From NCBI GenBank assembly GCA_920105625.2, contig OV050031.1, positions 71,185,995 through 71,249,994 of the forward strand: 64,000 nucleotides of DNA. The letters run 5' to 3'. This stretch comes from Clusia tigrina (taxonomy: Eukaryota; Arthropoda; Insecta; Diptera; Clusiidae). The position numbers and the translations under genes are program-made. The notes below the pieces were generated by a model. The model was not told the origin of the DNA, did no database searches, and worked only from the letters and a program-made list of their open reading frames with translations. This document shows positions 44,281-58,200 of the stretch, one piece after another (the stretch's first letter is position 1; each line of letters begins with the position of its first letter).

Positions 44281-44301
44281 GGGGGGGGGGGGGGGCGGGG
44301 G
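44281..44301. other. Longest G-tract: G15, C, G5
   Basis: Twenty G in 21 bases at the G-run box of one unit. It could form a G-quadruplex on its own. It may also mark a place where assembly or base calling is uncertain. Confidence 0.9.
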
Positions 44302-47300
44302 TATGCAGCCTTCTCTATGTCTATATCTACCCCTGTCTGCCTCAGGCGTGTCAGTCGCTGCCGCTGTCGAGCGGGTGGTCTGCTGCCTTCTCTGTGCCTA
44401 TATCTACCTTTATCTGCATCAGTCGACGTCTCAGTGGGCGTCGCAGCATCTGTAGGCGTCTCAGTCGTTGATGCTGTCGATTGGGGGGTCTGCTGCCTTC
44501 TCTATGCCTATATCTACCCCTATCTGCTTCAGTCGACGTCTCAGTCGGCGTCGCAGGCTCTGTCAGGGTCTCAGTTTACGTCTTAGTAGTGGCCTCTGCG
44601 GATTGGGGGGGTCTGGTGCCTTCTCTATGAATATATCTACCCCTCTCTGCCTCAGTCGGCGTCGCAGCCTCTGTCAGCGTCTCTGTAGGCGTCTCAGTCG
44701 CTGTCGCTGTTGATTGGGGGTCTGCTGCCTTCTCTATGCCAACATCTAACCGTATCTGCCTCAGTCGGCGTCTCAGCCTGCTTCGCAGCCTCTGTCAGCG
44801 TCTCTGTAGGCGTCTCAGTCGCTGCCGCTGTTGATTGGGGGGTCTGCTGCCTTCTCTATGCCAACATCTAACCCTATCTGCCTCAGTCGGGGTCTCAGTC
44901 GGCGTCGAAGCCCCTGTCAGCATCTCTGTTGGCGTCTCAGTCGCTGCCGCTGTCGATTGGGGGGGTCTGCTGCCTTCTCTGTGCCTATATCTACCCCTAT
45001 CTGCCACAGTCGGCGACTCAGTCGGCGTCGCAGCCTCTGTCAGCATCTCTGTTGGCGTCTCAATCGCTGCCGCTGTGGATTGGGGGGGTCTGCTGCCTTC
45101 TCTATGCCTAAATCTACTCCTATCTTCCCCAGTCGGCGTCGAAGCCTCTGTCAGCGTCTCTGTAGGCGAATAAGTCGCTGCCGCTGTCGAATGGGGGTCT
45201 GCTGCTCTCTCTATGCCTATATCTACCCCTATCTGCATCAGTCGGCGACTCAGTGGGCGTCGCAGCCTCTGTAGGCGTCTCTGTAGGCGTCTCAGTCGCT
45301 GCCGCTGTCAAGTGGGTGGTCTGCTGCCTTCTCTATGCCTATATCTACCCCTATCTGCTTCAGTCGGCGTCGTAGCCTCTGTCAGCGTCTCTGTAGGCGT
45401 CTCTTTCGCTGCCGCTGTTGATTGGGGGGTCTGCTGCCTTCTCTATGCCCATATTTACCCCTATCTGCCACAGTCGGCGTCTCAGTCGGCATCTCAGTCG
45501 GCGTCGCTGCCTCTGTCAGCATGCTGTTGGCGTCTCAGTCGCTGCCGCTGTGGATTGGGGGGGTCTGCTGCCTTCTCTGTGCCTATATTTACCCCTATCT
45601 GCCTCATTCGGCGTCGCAGTCTCTGTCAGCGTATCTGTAGGCGTCTCAGTCGATGCCGCTGCTGATTGGGGGGGGTATGCAGCCTTCTCTATGCCTATAT
45701 CTACCCCTATCTGAATCAGTCGGCGTCTCAGTGTGCGTCGCAGCCTCTGTCAGCGTCTCTGTAGGCGTCTCAGTCGCTGCCGCTGTCAAGTGGGTGGTCT
45801 GCTGCCTTCTCTGTGCCTATATCTACTCCTATCTTCCTCAGTCGGCGTCTCAGTCGGCGTCGCAGCCTCTGTCAGCTTCTCTGTAGGCGAATAAGTCGCT
45901 GCCACTGTCGAGTGGGGGGTCTGCTGCCTTCTCTATGCCTATATCTACCCCTATCTGCATCAGTCGGCGACTCAGTGGGCGTCGCAGCCTCTGTAGGCGT
46001 CTCAGTCGTTGCTGCTGTCGATTGGGGGGTCTGCTTCCTTCTCTATGCCTATATCTACCCCTGTCTGCTTCAGTCGGCGTCACAGCCTCTGTCAGCGTCT
46101 CTGTAGGCGTCTCAGTCGCTGCCGCTGTCGATTGGGGGTGTCTGCTGTCTACTCTATGCCTATATCTACTCCTATCTTCCTCAGCCGGCGTCTCAGTCGG
46201 CGTCGCAGCCTCTGTCAGCGTCTCTGTAGGCCAATCAGTCCCTGCCACTGTCGAGTGGGGGTCTGCTGCCTTTTCTATGCCTATATCTACCCCTATCTAC
46301 ATCAGTCGGCATCTCAGTCGGCGTCGCAGCCTCTGTCAGGATCTCTGTAGGCGTCTCTGTCGCTGCCGCTGTTGATTGGGGTGTCTGCTGCCTTCTCTAT
46401 GCCCATATTTACCCCTATCTGCCACAGTCGGCGTCTCAGTCGGCATCTCAGTCGGCGTCGCTGCCTCCGTCAGCATCTCTGTTGGCGTCTCAGGCGCTGC
46501 CGCTGTGGATTGGGGAGGTCTGCTGCCTTCTCTATGCCTATATTTACCCCTATCTGCCTCATTCGGCGTCGCAGTCTCTGTCAGCGTGTCTGTAGGCGTC
46601 TCAGTCGATGCCGCTGATGATTGGGGGGGGGGGTTGGTATGCAGCCTTCTCTATGCCTATATCTACCCCTATCTTTCTCAGTCGGCGTCTCAGTCGGCGT
46701 CGCAGCCTCTGTCAGATTCTCTGTAGGCGAATCAGTTGCTGCCGCTGTCGAGTGGGTGGTCTGCTGCCTTCTCTGTGCCTATATCTACCCCTATCTGCAT
46801 CAGTCGACGTCTCAGTGGGCGTCGCAGCATCTGTAGGCGTCTCAGTCGTCGCTGCTGTCGATTGGGGGGTCTGCTGCCTTCTCTATGCCTATATCTACCC
46901 CTATCTGCTTCAGTCGACATCTCAGTCGGCGTCGCAGCCTCTGTCAGCGTCTCTGTAGGCGTCTCAGTCGCTGCCGCTGTTGATTGGGGGGTCTCCTGCC
47001 TTCTCTATGATAACATCTAACCCTATCTGCCTCTGTCGGGTTCTCAGTCGGCGTCGCAGCCTCTGTCAGCATCTCTGTTATCGTCTCAGTCGCTGCCGCT
47101 GTTGATTGGGGGGTCTGCTGCCTTCTCTGTGCCTATATCTACCCCTATCTGCCACAGTCGGCGACTCAGTCGGCGTCGCAGCCTCTGTCAGCATCTCTGT
47201 TGGCGTCTCAAGCGCTGCCGCTGTCGATTGGGGGGTATGCTGCTTTGTTTATGCCTATATCTACCCCTATCTGCCTCAGTCGGCGTCTCAGTCGGCGTCA

Positions 47301-47859
47301 TAGCCTCTGTCAGCGTCTCTGTAGGCCTCTCAGTCGCTGTCGATTTGGGGTGTCTGCGGCCTTCTCTATGCCTATATCTACTCCTATTTTCCTCAGTCGG
47401 CGTCTCAGTTGGCGTCGCAGCTTTTGTCGCAGCCTCTGTAGGCATCTCAGTCGCTGCCGCTGTCGAGTGGGGGGTCTGCTGCCTTCTCTATGCCTATATC
47501 TACCCCTATCTGCATCAGTCGGCGTCTCAGTGGGCGTCGCAGCCTCTGTAGGCGTCTCAGTCGTTGCTGCTGTCGATTGGGGGTCTGCTGCCTTCTCTAT
47601 GCCTATATCTACCCCTATCTGCTTCAGTCGGCGTCGCAGCCTCTGTCAGCGTCTCTGTTTACGACTTAGTAGTTGCCGCTGTGGATTGGGGGGTCTGGTG
47701 CCTTCTCTATGCCTATATCTACCCCTCTCTGCCTCAGTCGGCATCACAGTCGGCGTCGCAGCCTCTGTCAGCGTCTCTGTAGGCGTTTCAGTCGCTGTCG
47801 TGTCGATTTGGGGGTCTCCTGCCTTCTCTATGCCAATATCTACCCCTCTCTGCCTCAGT

Positions 47860-48460
47860 CGGGGTCTCAGTCGGGGTCGCAGCCTCTGTCAGCGTTGCTG
47901 TAGGCGTCTCAGTCGGGGTCGCAGCCTCTGTCAGCGTTGCTGTAGGCATCTCAGTTGTTGCCGCTGTCGATTGGGGGTTCTGCTGCCTTCTCTATGTCGA
48001 CATCCACCCCTACCTGCCTCAGTCGGCATCTCAGTTGGCGTCGCAGCCTCTGTCAGCGTCTCTGTAGGCGTCTCAGTTGTTGCCGCTGTCGATTGGGGGG
48101 TCTGCTGCCTTCTCTATGCCTATGTCTACCCCTCTCTGCCTCAGTCGGCGTCTCACTCGGCATCGCAGCCTCTGTTAGCGTCTCTGTAGGCGTCTCAGTC
48201 GTTGCTGCTGTAGATTGGGGGGTCTGCTGCCATCTCTATGCCTATATCTACCCCTATCTGCTTCAGTCGGCGTCGCAGCCTCTGTCAGCGTCTCTGTAGG
48301 CGTCTCAGTCGATGCTGCTGTCGATTGGGGGTGTCAGCTGGCTTCTCTATGCCTATATCTACTCCTATCTGCATCAGTCGGCGACTCAGTGGGCGTCGCA
48401 GCCTCTGTAGGCGTCTCAGTCGTTGCTGCTGTCGATTGGGGGGTCTGCTGCTTTCTCTAT
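47860..48460. repeat. Higher-order repeat, 2008-bp pair, first copy
   Basis: Contains GTCAGCGTTGCTGTAGGC units, the CTATGTCGACATCCACCCC unit and the GTGTCAGCTGGCTTCTC unit. The last two marks recur exactly 2008 bp later (47996 to 50004, 48331 to 50339). Confidence 0.78.
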
Positions 48461-49518
48461 GCCTATATCTACCCCTATCTGCTTCAGTCGGCGTCGCAGC
48501 CTCTGTCAGCGTTGCTGTAGGCGTCTCAGTCGGGGTCGCAGCCTCTGTCAGCGTTGCTGTAGGCATCTCAGTTGTTGCCGCTGTCGATTGGGGGTTCTGC
48601 TGCCTTCTCTATGTCGACATCCACCCCTACCTGCCTCAGTCGGCATCTCAGTTGGCGTCGCAGCCTCTGTCAGCGTCTCTGTAGGCGAATCAGTCCCTGC
48701 CACTGTCGAGTGGGGGGTCTGCTGCCTTTTCTATGCCTATATCTACTCCTATCTTCCTCAGCCGGCGTCTCAGTCGGCGTCGCAGCTTTTGTCGCAGCCT
48801 CTGTAGGCATCTCAGTCGCTGCCGCTGTCGAGTGGGGGGTCTGCTGCCTTCTCTATGCCTATATCTACCCCTATCTGCTTCAGTCGGCGTCGCAGCCTCT
48901 GTCAGCGTCTCTGTTTACGACTTAGTAGTTGCCGCTGTGGATTGGGGGGTATGGTGCCTTCTCTATGCCTATATCTACCCCTCTCTACCTCAGTCGGCAT
49001 CACAGTCGGCGTCGCAGCCTCTGTCAGCGTCTCTGTAGGCCTCTCAGTCGCTGTCGATTTGGGGTGTCTGCGGCCTTCTCTATGCCTATATCTACTCCTA
49101 TCTTCCTCAGTCGGCGTCTCAGTTGGCGTCGCAGCTTTTGTCGCAGCCTCTGTAGGCATCTCAGTCGCTGCCGCTGTCGAGTGGGGGGTCTGCTGCCTTC
49201 TCTATGCCTATATCTACCCCTATCTGCATCAGTCGGCGTCTCAGTGGGCGTCGCAGCCTCTGTGGGCGTCTCAGTCGTTGCTGCTGTCGATTGGGGGTCT
49301 GCTGCCTTCTCTATGCCTATATCTACCCCTATCTGCTTCAGTCGGCGTCGCAGCCTCTGTCAGCGTCTCTGTTTACGACTTAGTAGTTGCCGCTGTGGAT
49401 TGGGGGGTATGGTGCCTTCTCTATGCCTATATCTACCCCTCTCTACCTCAGTCGGCATCACAGTCGGCGTCGCAGCCTCTGTCAGCGTCTCAGTAGGCGT
49501 CTCAGTCGCTGTCGTGTC

Positions 49519-49565
49519 GATTTGGGGGTCTCCTGCCTTCTTTACGACTTAGTAGTTGCCGCTGT
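49519..49565. repeat. Internally deleted satellite unit (about 47 bp)
   Basis: After GATTTGGGGGTCTCCTGCC the unit jumps from TTCT straight to TTACGACTTAGTAG, leaving out the CTATGCC box, the subrepeats and the CGCAGCC box. It is one of very few units shortened by something other than 12-bp steps or G-run change. Confidence 0.8.
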
Positions 49566-49869
49566 GGATTGGGGGGTCTGGTGCCTTCTCTATGCCTATA
49601 TCTACCCCTCTCTGCCTCAGTCGGCATCACAGTCGGCGTCGCAGCCTCTGTCAGCGTCTCTGTAGGCGTCTCAGTCGTTGCTGCTGTAGATTGGGGGGGT
49701 CTGCTGCCTTCTCTATGCCTATGTCTACCCCTCTCTGCCTCAGTCGGCGTCTCAGTCGGCATCGCAGCCTCTGTTAGCGTCTCTGTAGGCGTCTCAGTCG
49801 TTGCTGCTGTAGATTGGGGGGGTCTGCTGCCATCTCTATGCCTATATCTACCCCTATCTGCCTCAGTCG

Positions 49870-50470
49870 GGGTCTCAGTCGGGGTCGCAGCCTCTGTCAG
49901 CGTTGCTGTAGGCGTCTCAGTCGGGGTCGCAGCCTCTGTCAGCGTTGCTGTAGGCATCTCAGTTGTTGCCGCTGTCGATTGGGGGTTCTGCTGCCTTCTC
50001 TATGTCGACATCCACCCCTACCTGCCTCAGTCGGCATCTCAGTTGGCGTCGCAGCCTCTGTCAGCGTCCCTGTAGGCGTCTCAGTTGTTGCCGCTGTCGA
50101 TTGGGGGGTCTGCTGCCTTCTCTATGCCTATGTCTACCCCTCTCTGCCTCAGTCGGCGTCTCAGTCGGCATCGCAGCCTCTGTTAGCGTCTCTGTAGGCG
50201 TCTCAGTCGTTGCTGCTGTAGATTGGGGGGGTCTGCTGCCATCTCTATGCCTATATCTACCCCTATCTGCTTCAGTCGGCGTCGCAGCCTCTGTCAGCGT
50301 CTCTGTAGGCGTCTCAGTCGATGCTGCTGTCGATTGGGGGTGTCAGCTGGCTTCTCTATGCCTATATCTACTCCTATCTGTATCAGTCGGCGACTCAGTG
50401 GGCGTCGCAGCCTCTGTAGGCGTCTCAGTCGTTGCTGCTGTCGATTGGGGGGTCTGCTGCCTTCTCTATG
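49870..50470. repeat. Higher-order repeat, 2008-bp pair, second copy
   Basis: Partner of about 47860-48460. The GTCGACATCCACC unit also stands alone near 48.61, 53.77 and 55.18 kb, so parts of this block have moved more widely in the right array. Confidence 0.76.
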
Positions 50471-53400
50471 CCTATATCTACCCCTATCTGCTTCAGTCGG
50501 CGTCGTAGCCTCTGTCAGCGTCTCTGTAGGCGTCTCAGTCGCTGCCGCTGTCGATTGGGGGTGTCTGCTGCCTACTCTATGCCTATATCTATTCCTATCT
50601 TCCTCAGCCGGCGTCTCAGTCGGCGTCGCAGCCTCTGTCAGCGTCTCTGTAGGTCAATCAGTCCCTGCCACTGTCGAGTGGGGGCTCTGCTGCCTTTTCT
50701 ATGCCTATATCTACCCCTATCTGCATCAGTCGGCATCTCAGTCGGCGTCGCAGCCTCTGTCAGGATCTCTGTAGGCGTCTCTGTCTCTGCCGCTGTTGAT
50801 TGGGGGGTCTGCTGCCTCCTCTATGCCCATATTTACCCCTATCTGCCACAGTCGGCGTCGCTGCCTCTGTCAGCATCTCTGTTGGCGTCTCAGTCGCTGC
50901 CGCTGTGGATTGGGGGGTCTGCTGCCTTCTCTATGCCTATATTTACCCCTATCTGCCTCATTCGGCGTCGCAGTCTCTGTCAGCGTGTCTGTAGGCGTCT
51001 CAGTCGATGCCGCTGTTGATTGGGGGGGGGGGGGTATGCAGCCTTCTCTATGCCTATATCTACCCCTATCTGAATCAGTCGGCGTCTCAGTCGGCGTCTC
51101 AGTCGGCGTCGCAGCCTCTGTCAGCGTCTCTGTAGGCGTCTCAGTCGCTGCCGCTGTCGATTGGGGTGTCTGCTGCCTTCTCTGTGCCTATATCTACTCC
51201 TATCTTCCTCAGTCGGCGTCTCAGTCGGCGTCGCAGCCTCTGTCAGCTTCTCTGTAGGCGAATCAGTCGCTGCCGCTGTCGAGTGGGTGGTCTGCTGCCT
51301 TCTCTGTGCCTATATCTACCCCTATCTGCATCAGTCGACGTCTCAGTGGGCGTCGCAGCATCTGTAGGCGTCTCAGTCGTTGCTGCTGTCGATTGGGGGG
51401 TCTGCTGCCTTCTCTATGCCTATATCTACCCCTATCTGCTTCAGTCGACATCTCAGTCGGCGTCTCAGGCTCTGTCAGCGTCTCTGTTTACGTCTTAGTA
51501 GTTGCCGCTGCGGATTGGGGGTCTGGTGCCTTCTCTATGAATATATCTACCCCTCTCTGCCTCAGTCGGCGTCGCAGCCTCTGTCAGCGTCTCTGTAGGC
51601 GTCTCAGTCGCTGCCGCTGTTGATTGGGGGTCTGCTGCCTTCTCTATGCCAACATCTAACCCTATCTGCCTCAGTCGACGTCTCAGCCGGCTTCGCAGCC
51701 TCTGTCAGCGTCTCTGTAGGCGTCTCTGTAGGCGTCTCAGAAGCTGCCGCTGTTGATTGGGGCGTCTGCTGCCTTCTCTATGCCAACATCTAACCCTATC
51801 TGCCTCAGTCGGGGTCTCAGTCGGCGTCGCAGCCTCTGTCAGCATCTCTGTTGGCATCTCAGTCGCTGCCGCTCTCGATTGGGGGTTCTGCTGCCTTCTC
51901 TGTGCCTATATCTATTCCTATCTGCCACAGTCGGTGACTCAGTCGGCGTGGCAGCCTCTGTCAGCATCTCTGTTGGCGTCTCAAGCGCTGCCGCTGTCGA
52001 TTGAGGGGTCTGCTGCCTTCTCTATGCCTATATCTACCCCTATCTGCGTCAGTCGGCGTCTCAGTCGGCGTCGCAGCCTCTGTCAGCATTTCTGTTGGCG
52101 TCTCAGTCGCTGCCGCTGTGGATTGGGGGGTCTGCTGCCTTCTCTATGCCTATATCTACTCCTATCTTCCCCAGTCGGCGTCGCAGCCTCTGTCAGCGTC
52201 TCTGTAGGCGAATAAGTCGCTGCCGCTGTCGAGTGGGGGGTCTGCTGCCTTCTCTATGCCTATATCTACCCCTATCTGCATCAGTCGGCGACTCAGTGGG
52301 CGTCGCAGCCTCTGTAGGCGTCTCAGTCGTTGCTTCTGTCGATTGGGGGGTCTGCTTCCTTCTCTATGCCTATATCTACCCCTATCTGCTTCAGTCGGCG
52401 TCGTAGCCTCTGTCAGCTTCTCTGTAGGCGAATCAGTTGCTGCCGCTGTCGAGTGGGTGGTCTGCTGGCTTCTCTGTGCCTATATCTACCCCTATCTGCA
52501 TCAGTCGACGTCTCAGTGGGCGTCGCAGCATCTGTAGGCGTCTCAGTCGTTGCTGCTGTCGATTGGGGGGGTCTGCTGCCTTCTCTATGCCTATATCTAC
52601 CCCTATCTGCTTCAGTTGACATCTCAGTCGGCGTCGCAGCCTCTGTCAGCGTCTCTGTAGGCGTCTCAGTCGCTGCCGCTGTTGATTGGGGGTCTGCTGC
52701 CTTCTCTATGCCAACATCTAACCCTATCTGCCTCATTCGGCGTCTCAGCCGGCTTCGCAGCCTCTGTCAGCGTCTCTGTAGGCGTCTCAGTCGCTGCCGC
52801 TGTTGATTGGGGGGTCTGCTGCCTTCTCTATGCCAACATCTAACCCTATCTGCCTCTGTCGGGGTCTCAGTCGGCGTCGCAGCCTCTGTCAGCATCTCTG
52901 TTATCGTCTCAGTCGCTGCCGCTGTCGATTGGGGGGTCTGCTGCCTTCTCTGTGCCTATATCTACCCCTATCTGCCACAGTCGGCGACTCAGTCGGCGTC
53001 GCAGCCTCTGTCAGCATCTCTGTTGGCGTCTCAAGCGCTGCCGCTGTCGATTGAGGGGTCTGCTGCCTTCTCTATGCCTATATCTACCCCTATCTGCGTC
53101 AGTCGGCGTCTCAGTCGGCGTCGCAGCCTCTGTCAGCATCTCTGTTGGCGTCTCAGTTGCTGCCGCTGTGGATAGGGGGGTCTGCTGCCTTCTCTATGCC
53201 TATATCTACTCCTATCTTCTCCAGTCGGCGTCGCAGCCTCTGTCAGTGTATCTGTAGGCGAAGAAGTCGCTGCCGCTGTCGAGTGGGGGGTCTGCTGCCT
53301 TCTCTATGCCTATATCTACCCCTATCTGCATTAGTCGGCGACTCAGTGGGCGTCGCAGCCTCTGTAGGCGTCTCAGTCGTTGCTGCTGTCGATTGGGGAG

Positions 53401-56400
53401 TCTGCTTCCTTCTCTATGCCTATATCTAACCCTATCTGCTTCAGTCGGCATCGTAGCCTCTGTCAGCGTCTCTGTTTACGACTTAGTAGTTGCCGCTGTG
53501 GATTGGGGGGTCTGGTGCCTTCTCTATGCCTATATCTACCCATCTCTGCTCAGTCGGCATCACAGTCGGCGTCGCAGCCTCTGTCAGCGTCTCTGTAGGC
53601 GTCTCAGTCGCTGTCGTGTCGATTGGGGGGTCTCCTGCCTTCTCTATGCCTATATCTACCCCTCTCTGCCTCAGTCGGGGTCTCAGTTGGGGTCGCAGCC
53701 TCTGTCAGCGTCGCTGTAGGCGTCTCAGATGTTGCCGCTGTCCATTGGGGGTTCTGCTGCCTTCTCTATGTCGACATCCACCCCTACCTGCCTCAGTCGG
53801 CATCTCAGTTGGCGTCGCAGCCTCTGTCAGCGTCTCTGTAGGCGTCTCAGTTGTTGCCGCTGTCGATTGGGGGGTCTGCTGCCTTTTCTATGCCTATGTC
53901 TACCCCTCTCTGCCTCAGTCGGCGTCTCAGTCGGCATCGCAGCCTCTGTTAGCGTCTCTGTAGGCGCCTCAGTCGTTGCTGCTGTCGATTGGGGGGGTCT
54001 GCTGCCTTCTCTATGCCTATATATACCTTTATCTGCATCAGTCGACGTCTCAGTTGGTGTCGCAGCCTCTGTCAGCGTCTCTGTTTACGTCTTAGTAGTT
54101 GCCGCTGTGGATTGGGGAGTCTGGTGCCTTCTCAATGCCTATATCTACCCCTATCTGCCTCAGTCGGCGTCTCAGTCGGCGTCGCAGCCTCTGTGGCAGC
54201 CTCTGTAGGCGTCTCAGTCGTTGCCACTGTCGAGTGGGGGGTCTGCTGCCTTCTCTATGCCTATATCTACCCCTATCTGCTTCAGTCGGCGTCGCAGCCT
54301 CTGTCAGCGTCTCTGTTTACGACTTAGTAGTTGCCGCTGTGGATCGGGGGGTCTGGTGCCTTCTCTATGCCAAAATTTACCCCTATCTGACTCAGTCCGC
54401 GTCGCAGCCTCTGTCACCGTCTCTGTATGCATCTTAGTCGATGACGCTGTTGATTGGGGGGTATGCTGCCTTCTCTATGCCTATATCTACCCCTATCTGT
54501 CTCAGTCGGCGTCGCAGCCTCTGTCAACGTCTCTGTAGGCGTCTCAGTCGATCCCGCTGTTGATTTTTGGGGTATGCTGCTTTATCTATGCCTATATCTA
54601 CCTCTATCTGCCTCAGTCGGCGTCTCAGTCGGCGTCATAGCCTCTGTCAGCGTCTCTGTAGGCCTCTCAGTCGCTGTCGATTGGGGGTGTCTGCGGCCTT
54701 CTCTATGCCTATATCTACTCCTATCTTCCTCAGTCGGCGTCTCAGTTGGCGTCGCAGCTTTTGTCGCAGCCTCTGTAGGCGTCTCAGTCGCTGTCGTGTC
54801 GAGTGGGGGGTCTGCTGCCTTCTCTATGCCTATATCTACCCCTATCTGCTTCAGTCGGCGTCGCAGCCTCTGTCAGCGTCTCTGTTTACGACTTAGTAGT
54901 TGCCGCTGTGGATTGGGGGGTCTGGTGCCTCCTCTATGCCTATATCTACCCCTCTCTGCCTCAGTCGGCATCACAGTCGGCGTCGCAGCCTCTGTCAGCG
55001 TCTCGGTAGGCGTCTCAGTCGCTGTCGTGTCGATTGGGAGGTCTCCTGCCTTCTCTATGCCAATATCTACCCCTCTCTGCCTCAGTCGGGGTCTCAGTCG
55101 GGGTCGCAGCCTCTGTCAACGTCGCTGTAGGCGTCTTAGTCGCTGCCGCTGTCGATTGGGGGTTCTGCTGCCTTCTCTATGTCGACATCCACCCCTACCT
55201 GCCTCAGTCGGCATCTCAGTTGGCGTCGCAGCCTCTGTCAGCGTCTCTGTAGGCGTCTCAGTCGCTGTCGATTAGGGGTGACTGCGGCCTTCTCTATGCC
55301 TATATCTACTCCTATCTTCCTCAGTCGGCATCTCAGTTGGCGTCGCAGCTTTTGTCGCAGCCTCTGTAGGCGTCTCAGTCGCTGCCGCTGTCGAGTGGGG
55401 GGTCTGCTGCCTTCTCTATGCCTATTTCTACACCTATCTGCTTCAGTCGGCGTCGCAGCCTCTGTCAGCGTCTCTGTTTACGACTTAGTAGTTGCCGCTG
55501 TGGATTGGGGTGTCTGGTGCCTTCTCTATGCCTATATCTACCCCTCTCTGCCTCAGTCGGCATCACAGTCGGCGTCGCAGCCTCTGTCAGCGTCTCTGTA
55601 GGCGTCGCAGTCGCTGTCGTGTCGAGTGGGGGGTCTGCTGCCTTCTCTATGCCTATATCTACCCCTATCTGCTTCAGTCGGCATCGCAGCCTCTGTTAGC
55701 GTCTCTGTAGGCGTCTCAGTCGCTTCCGCTGTCGATTGGGTGGTCTGCTGCCTTCTCTATGCCTATATCTACCCCTATCTGCCTCAGTCGGCGTCATAGC
55801 CTCTGTCAGCGTCTCTGTAGGCCTCTCAGTCGCTGTCGATTGGGGGTGACTGCGGCCTTCTCTATGCCTATATCTACTCCTATCTTCCTCAGTCGGCATC
55901 TCAGTTGGCGTCGCAGATTTCGTCGCAGCCTCTCTAGGCGTCTCAGTCGCTGCCGCTGTCGAGTGGGGGGTCTGCTGCCTTCTCTATGCCTATATCTACT
56001 CCTATCTTCCTCAGTCGGCATCTCAGTTGGCGTCGCAGCTTTTGTCGCAGCCTCTGTAGGCGTCTCAGTCGCTGCCGCTGTCGAGTGGGGGGTCTGCTGC
56101 CTTCTCTATGCCTATATCTACCCCTATCTACTTCAGTCGGCGTCGCAGCCTCTGTCAGCGTCTCTGTAGGCGTCTCAGTCGATGCTGCTGTCTATTGGGG
56201 GTGTCAGCTGCCTTCTCTATGCCTATATCTACTCCTATCGTCCTCAGTCGGCGTCTCAGTCGGCGTCGTAGCCTCTGTCAGCGTCTCTGTAGGCGAATCA
56301 GTCGCTGCCGCTGTCGAGTGGGGGGTCTGCTGCCTTCTCTATGCCTATATCTACCCCTATCTGCATCAGTCGGCGTCTCAGTCGGCGTCGCAGCCCCTGT

Positions 56401-58200
56401 CAGCATCTCTGTAGGCGCCTCTGTCGCTGCCGCTGTTGATTGGGGAGTCTGCTGCCTTCTCTATGCCTATATCTACCCCTATCTGCCTCAGTCGACGTCT
56501 CAGTAGGCGTCGCCGCCTCTGTCAGCGTGTCTGAAGGCATCTCAGTCGCTGCCGCTGTCGATTGGGGCGTCTGCTGCCTTCTCTATGCCTATATTTACCC
56601 CTATCTGACTCAGTCCGCGTCGCAGCCTCTGTCACCGTCTCTGTATGCGTCTTAGTCGATGACGCTGTTGATTGGGGGGTATGCTGCCTTCTCTATGCCT
56701 ATATCTACCCCTATCTGCCTTAGTCGATGCCGCTGTTGAGTGGGTGGTCTGCTGCCTTCTCTATGCCTATATCTACCCCTATCTGCATCAGTCGGCGTCT
56801 CAGTGGGCGTCGCAGCCTCTGTAGGCGTCTCAGTCGTTGCTGGTGTCGATTGGGGTGTCTGCTGCCTTCTTTATGGCTATGTCTACTCCTATCTTCCTCA
56901 GTCGGCGTCTCAGTCGGCGTCGCAGCCCCTGTCAGCGTCTCTGTAGGCGACTCATTCGCTGCCGCTGTGGAGTGGGTGGTCTGCTGCCTTCTCTGTGCCT
57001 ATATCTACCCCTATCTGCATCAGTCGGCGTTTTAGTGGGCGTCGCAGCCTCTGTAGGCGTCTCAGTCGTTGCTGCTGTCGATTGGGGTGGTCTGCTGCGT
57101 TCTCTATGCCTATATCTACCCCTATCTGCTTCAGTCGACGTCTCAGTCGGCGTCGCAGCCTCTGTCAGCGTCTCTGTACGCGTCTTAGTCGCTGCCGCTG
57201 TCGATTGGGGATTCTGCTGCTTTCTCTATGCTTTAATCTACCCCTACCTGCCTCAGTCGGCATCTCAGTTGGCGTCGCAGCCTCTGTCAGCGTCTCTGTA
57301 GGCGTCTCAGTTGTTGCTGCTGTCGATTGGGGGTCTGCTGCCTTCTCTATGCCTATGTTTACCCCTCTCTGCCTCAGTCGGCGTCTCAGTCGGCGTCGCA
57401 GCCTCTGTTAGCGTATCTGTAGGCGTCTCCGTCGCTGCCGCTGTCGATTTGGGAGTCTGCTGCTTTCTCTATGCCTATATCTACCCCTATCTGCCTCAGT
57501 CGGCGTCTCAGTCGGCGTCTCAGTCGGCGTCGCAGCCACTGTCAGCGTCTCTGTAGGCGTCTCAGTCGCCTCCGCTGTCGATTGGGGGGTCTGCTACCTA
57601 CTCAATGCCTACATCTAACCCTATCTGCCTCAGTCGGCGTCTCAGCCGGCTTCGCAGCCTCTGTCAGCGTCTCTGTAGGCGTCTCAGTCGCTGCCTCTGT
57701 TTATTGGGGGGTCTGCAGCCTTCTCTATGCCTATATCTACCCCTATCTGCCTTAGTCGGCGTCGCAGCCTCTGTCAGCATCTCTGTAGGCGTCTCTGTCG
57801 CTGCCGCTGTCGATTGGGGGTCTGCAGCCTTCTCTATGCCTATATCTACCCCTATCTGCCTCAGTCGGCGTCTCAGTCGGCGTCTCAGCCGGCGTCTCCG
57901 TCGCCGTCGCAGCCTATGTCAGAATCTCTGTTGGCGTCTCAGTCGCTGCCGCTGTGGATTGGGGGGGTCTGCTGCCTTCTCTATGCCTATATATACCCCT
58001 ATCTGCCTCAGTCGGCGGCTCAGTAGGCGTCGCAGCCTCTGTCAGCGTCTCTGTAGGCGTCTCAGTTGTTGCTGCTGTCGATTGGGGGGTCTGCTGCCTT
58101 CTCTATGCCTATGTCTACCCCTCTCTGCCTCAGTCGGTGTCTCAGTCGGCGTCGCAGCCACTGTCAGCGTCTCTGTAGGCGTCTCAGTCGCTTCCGCTGT

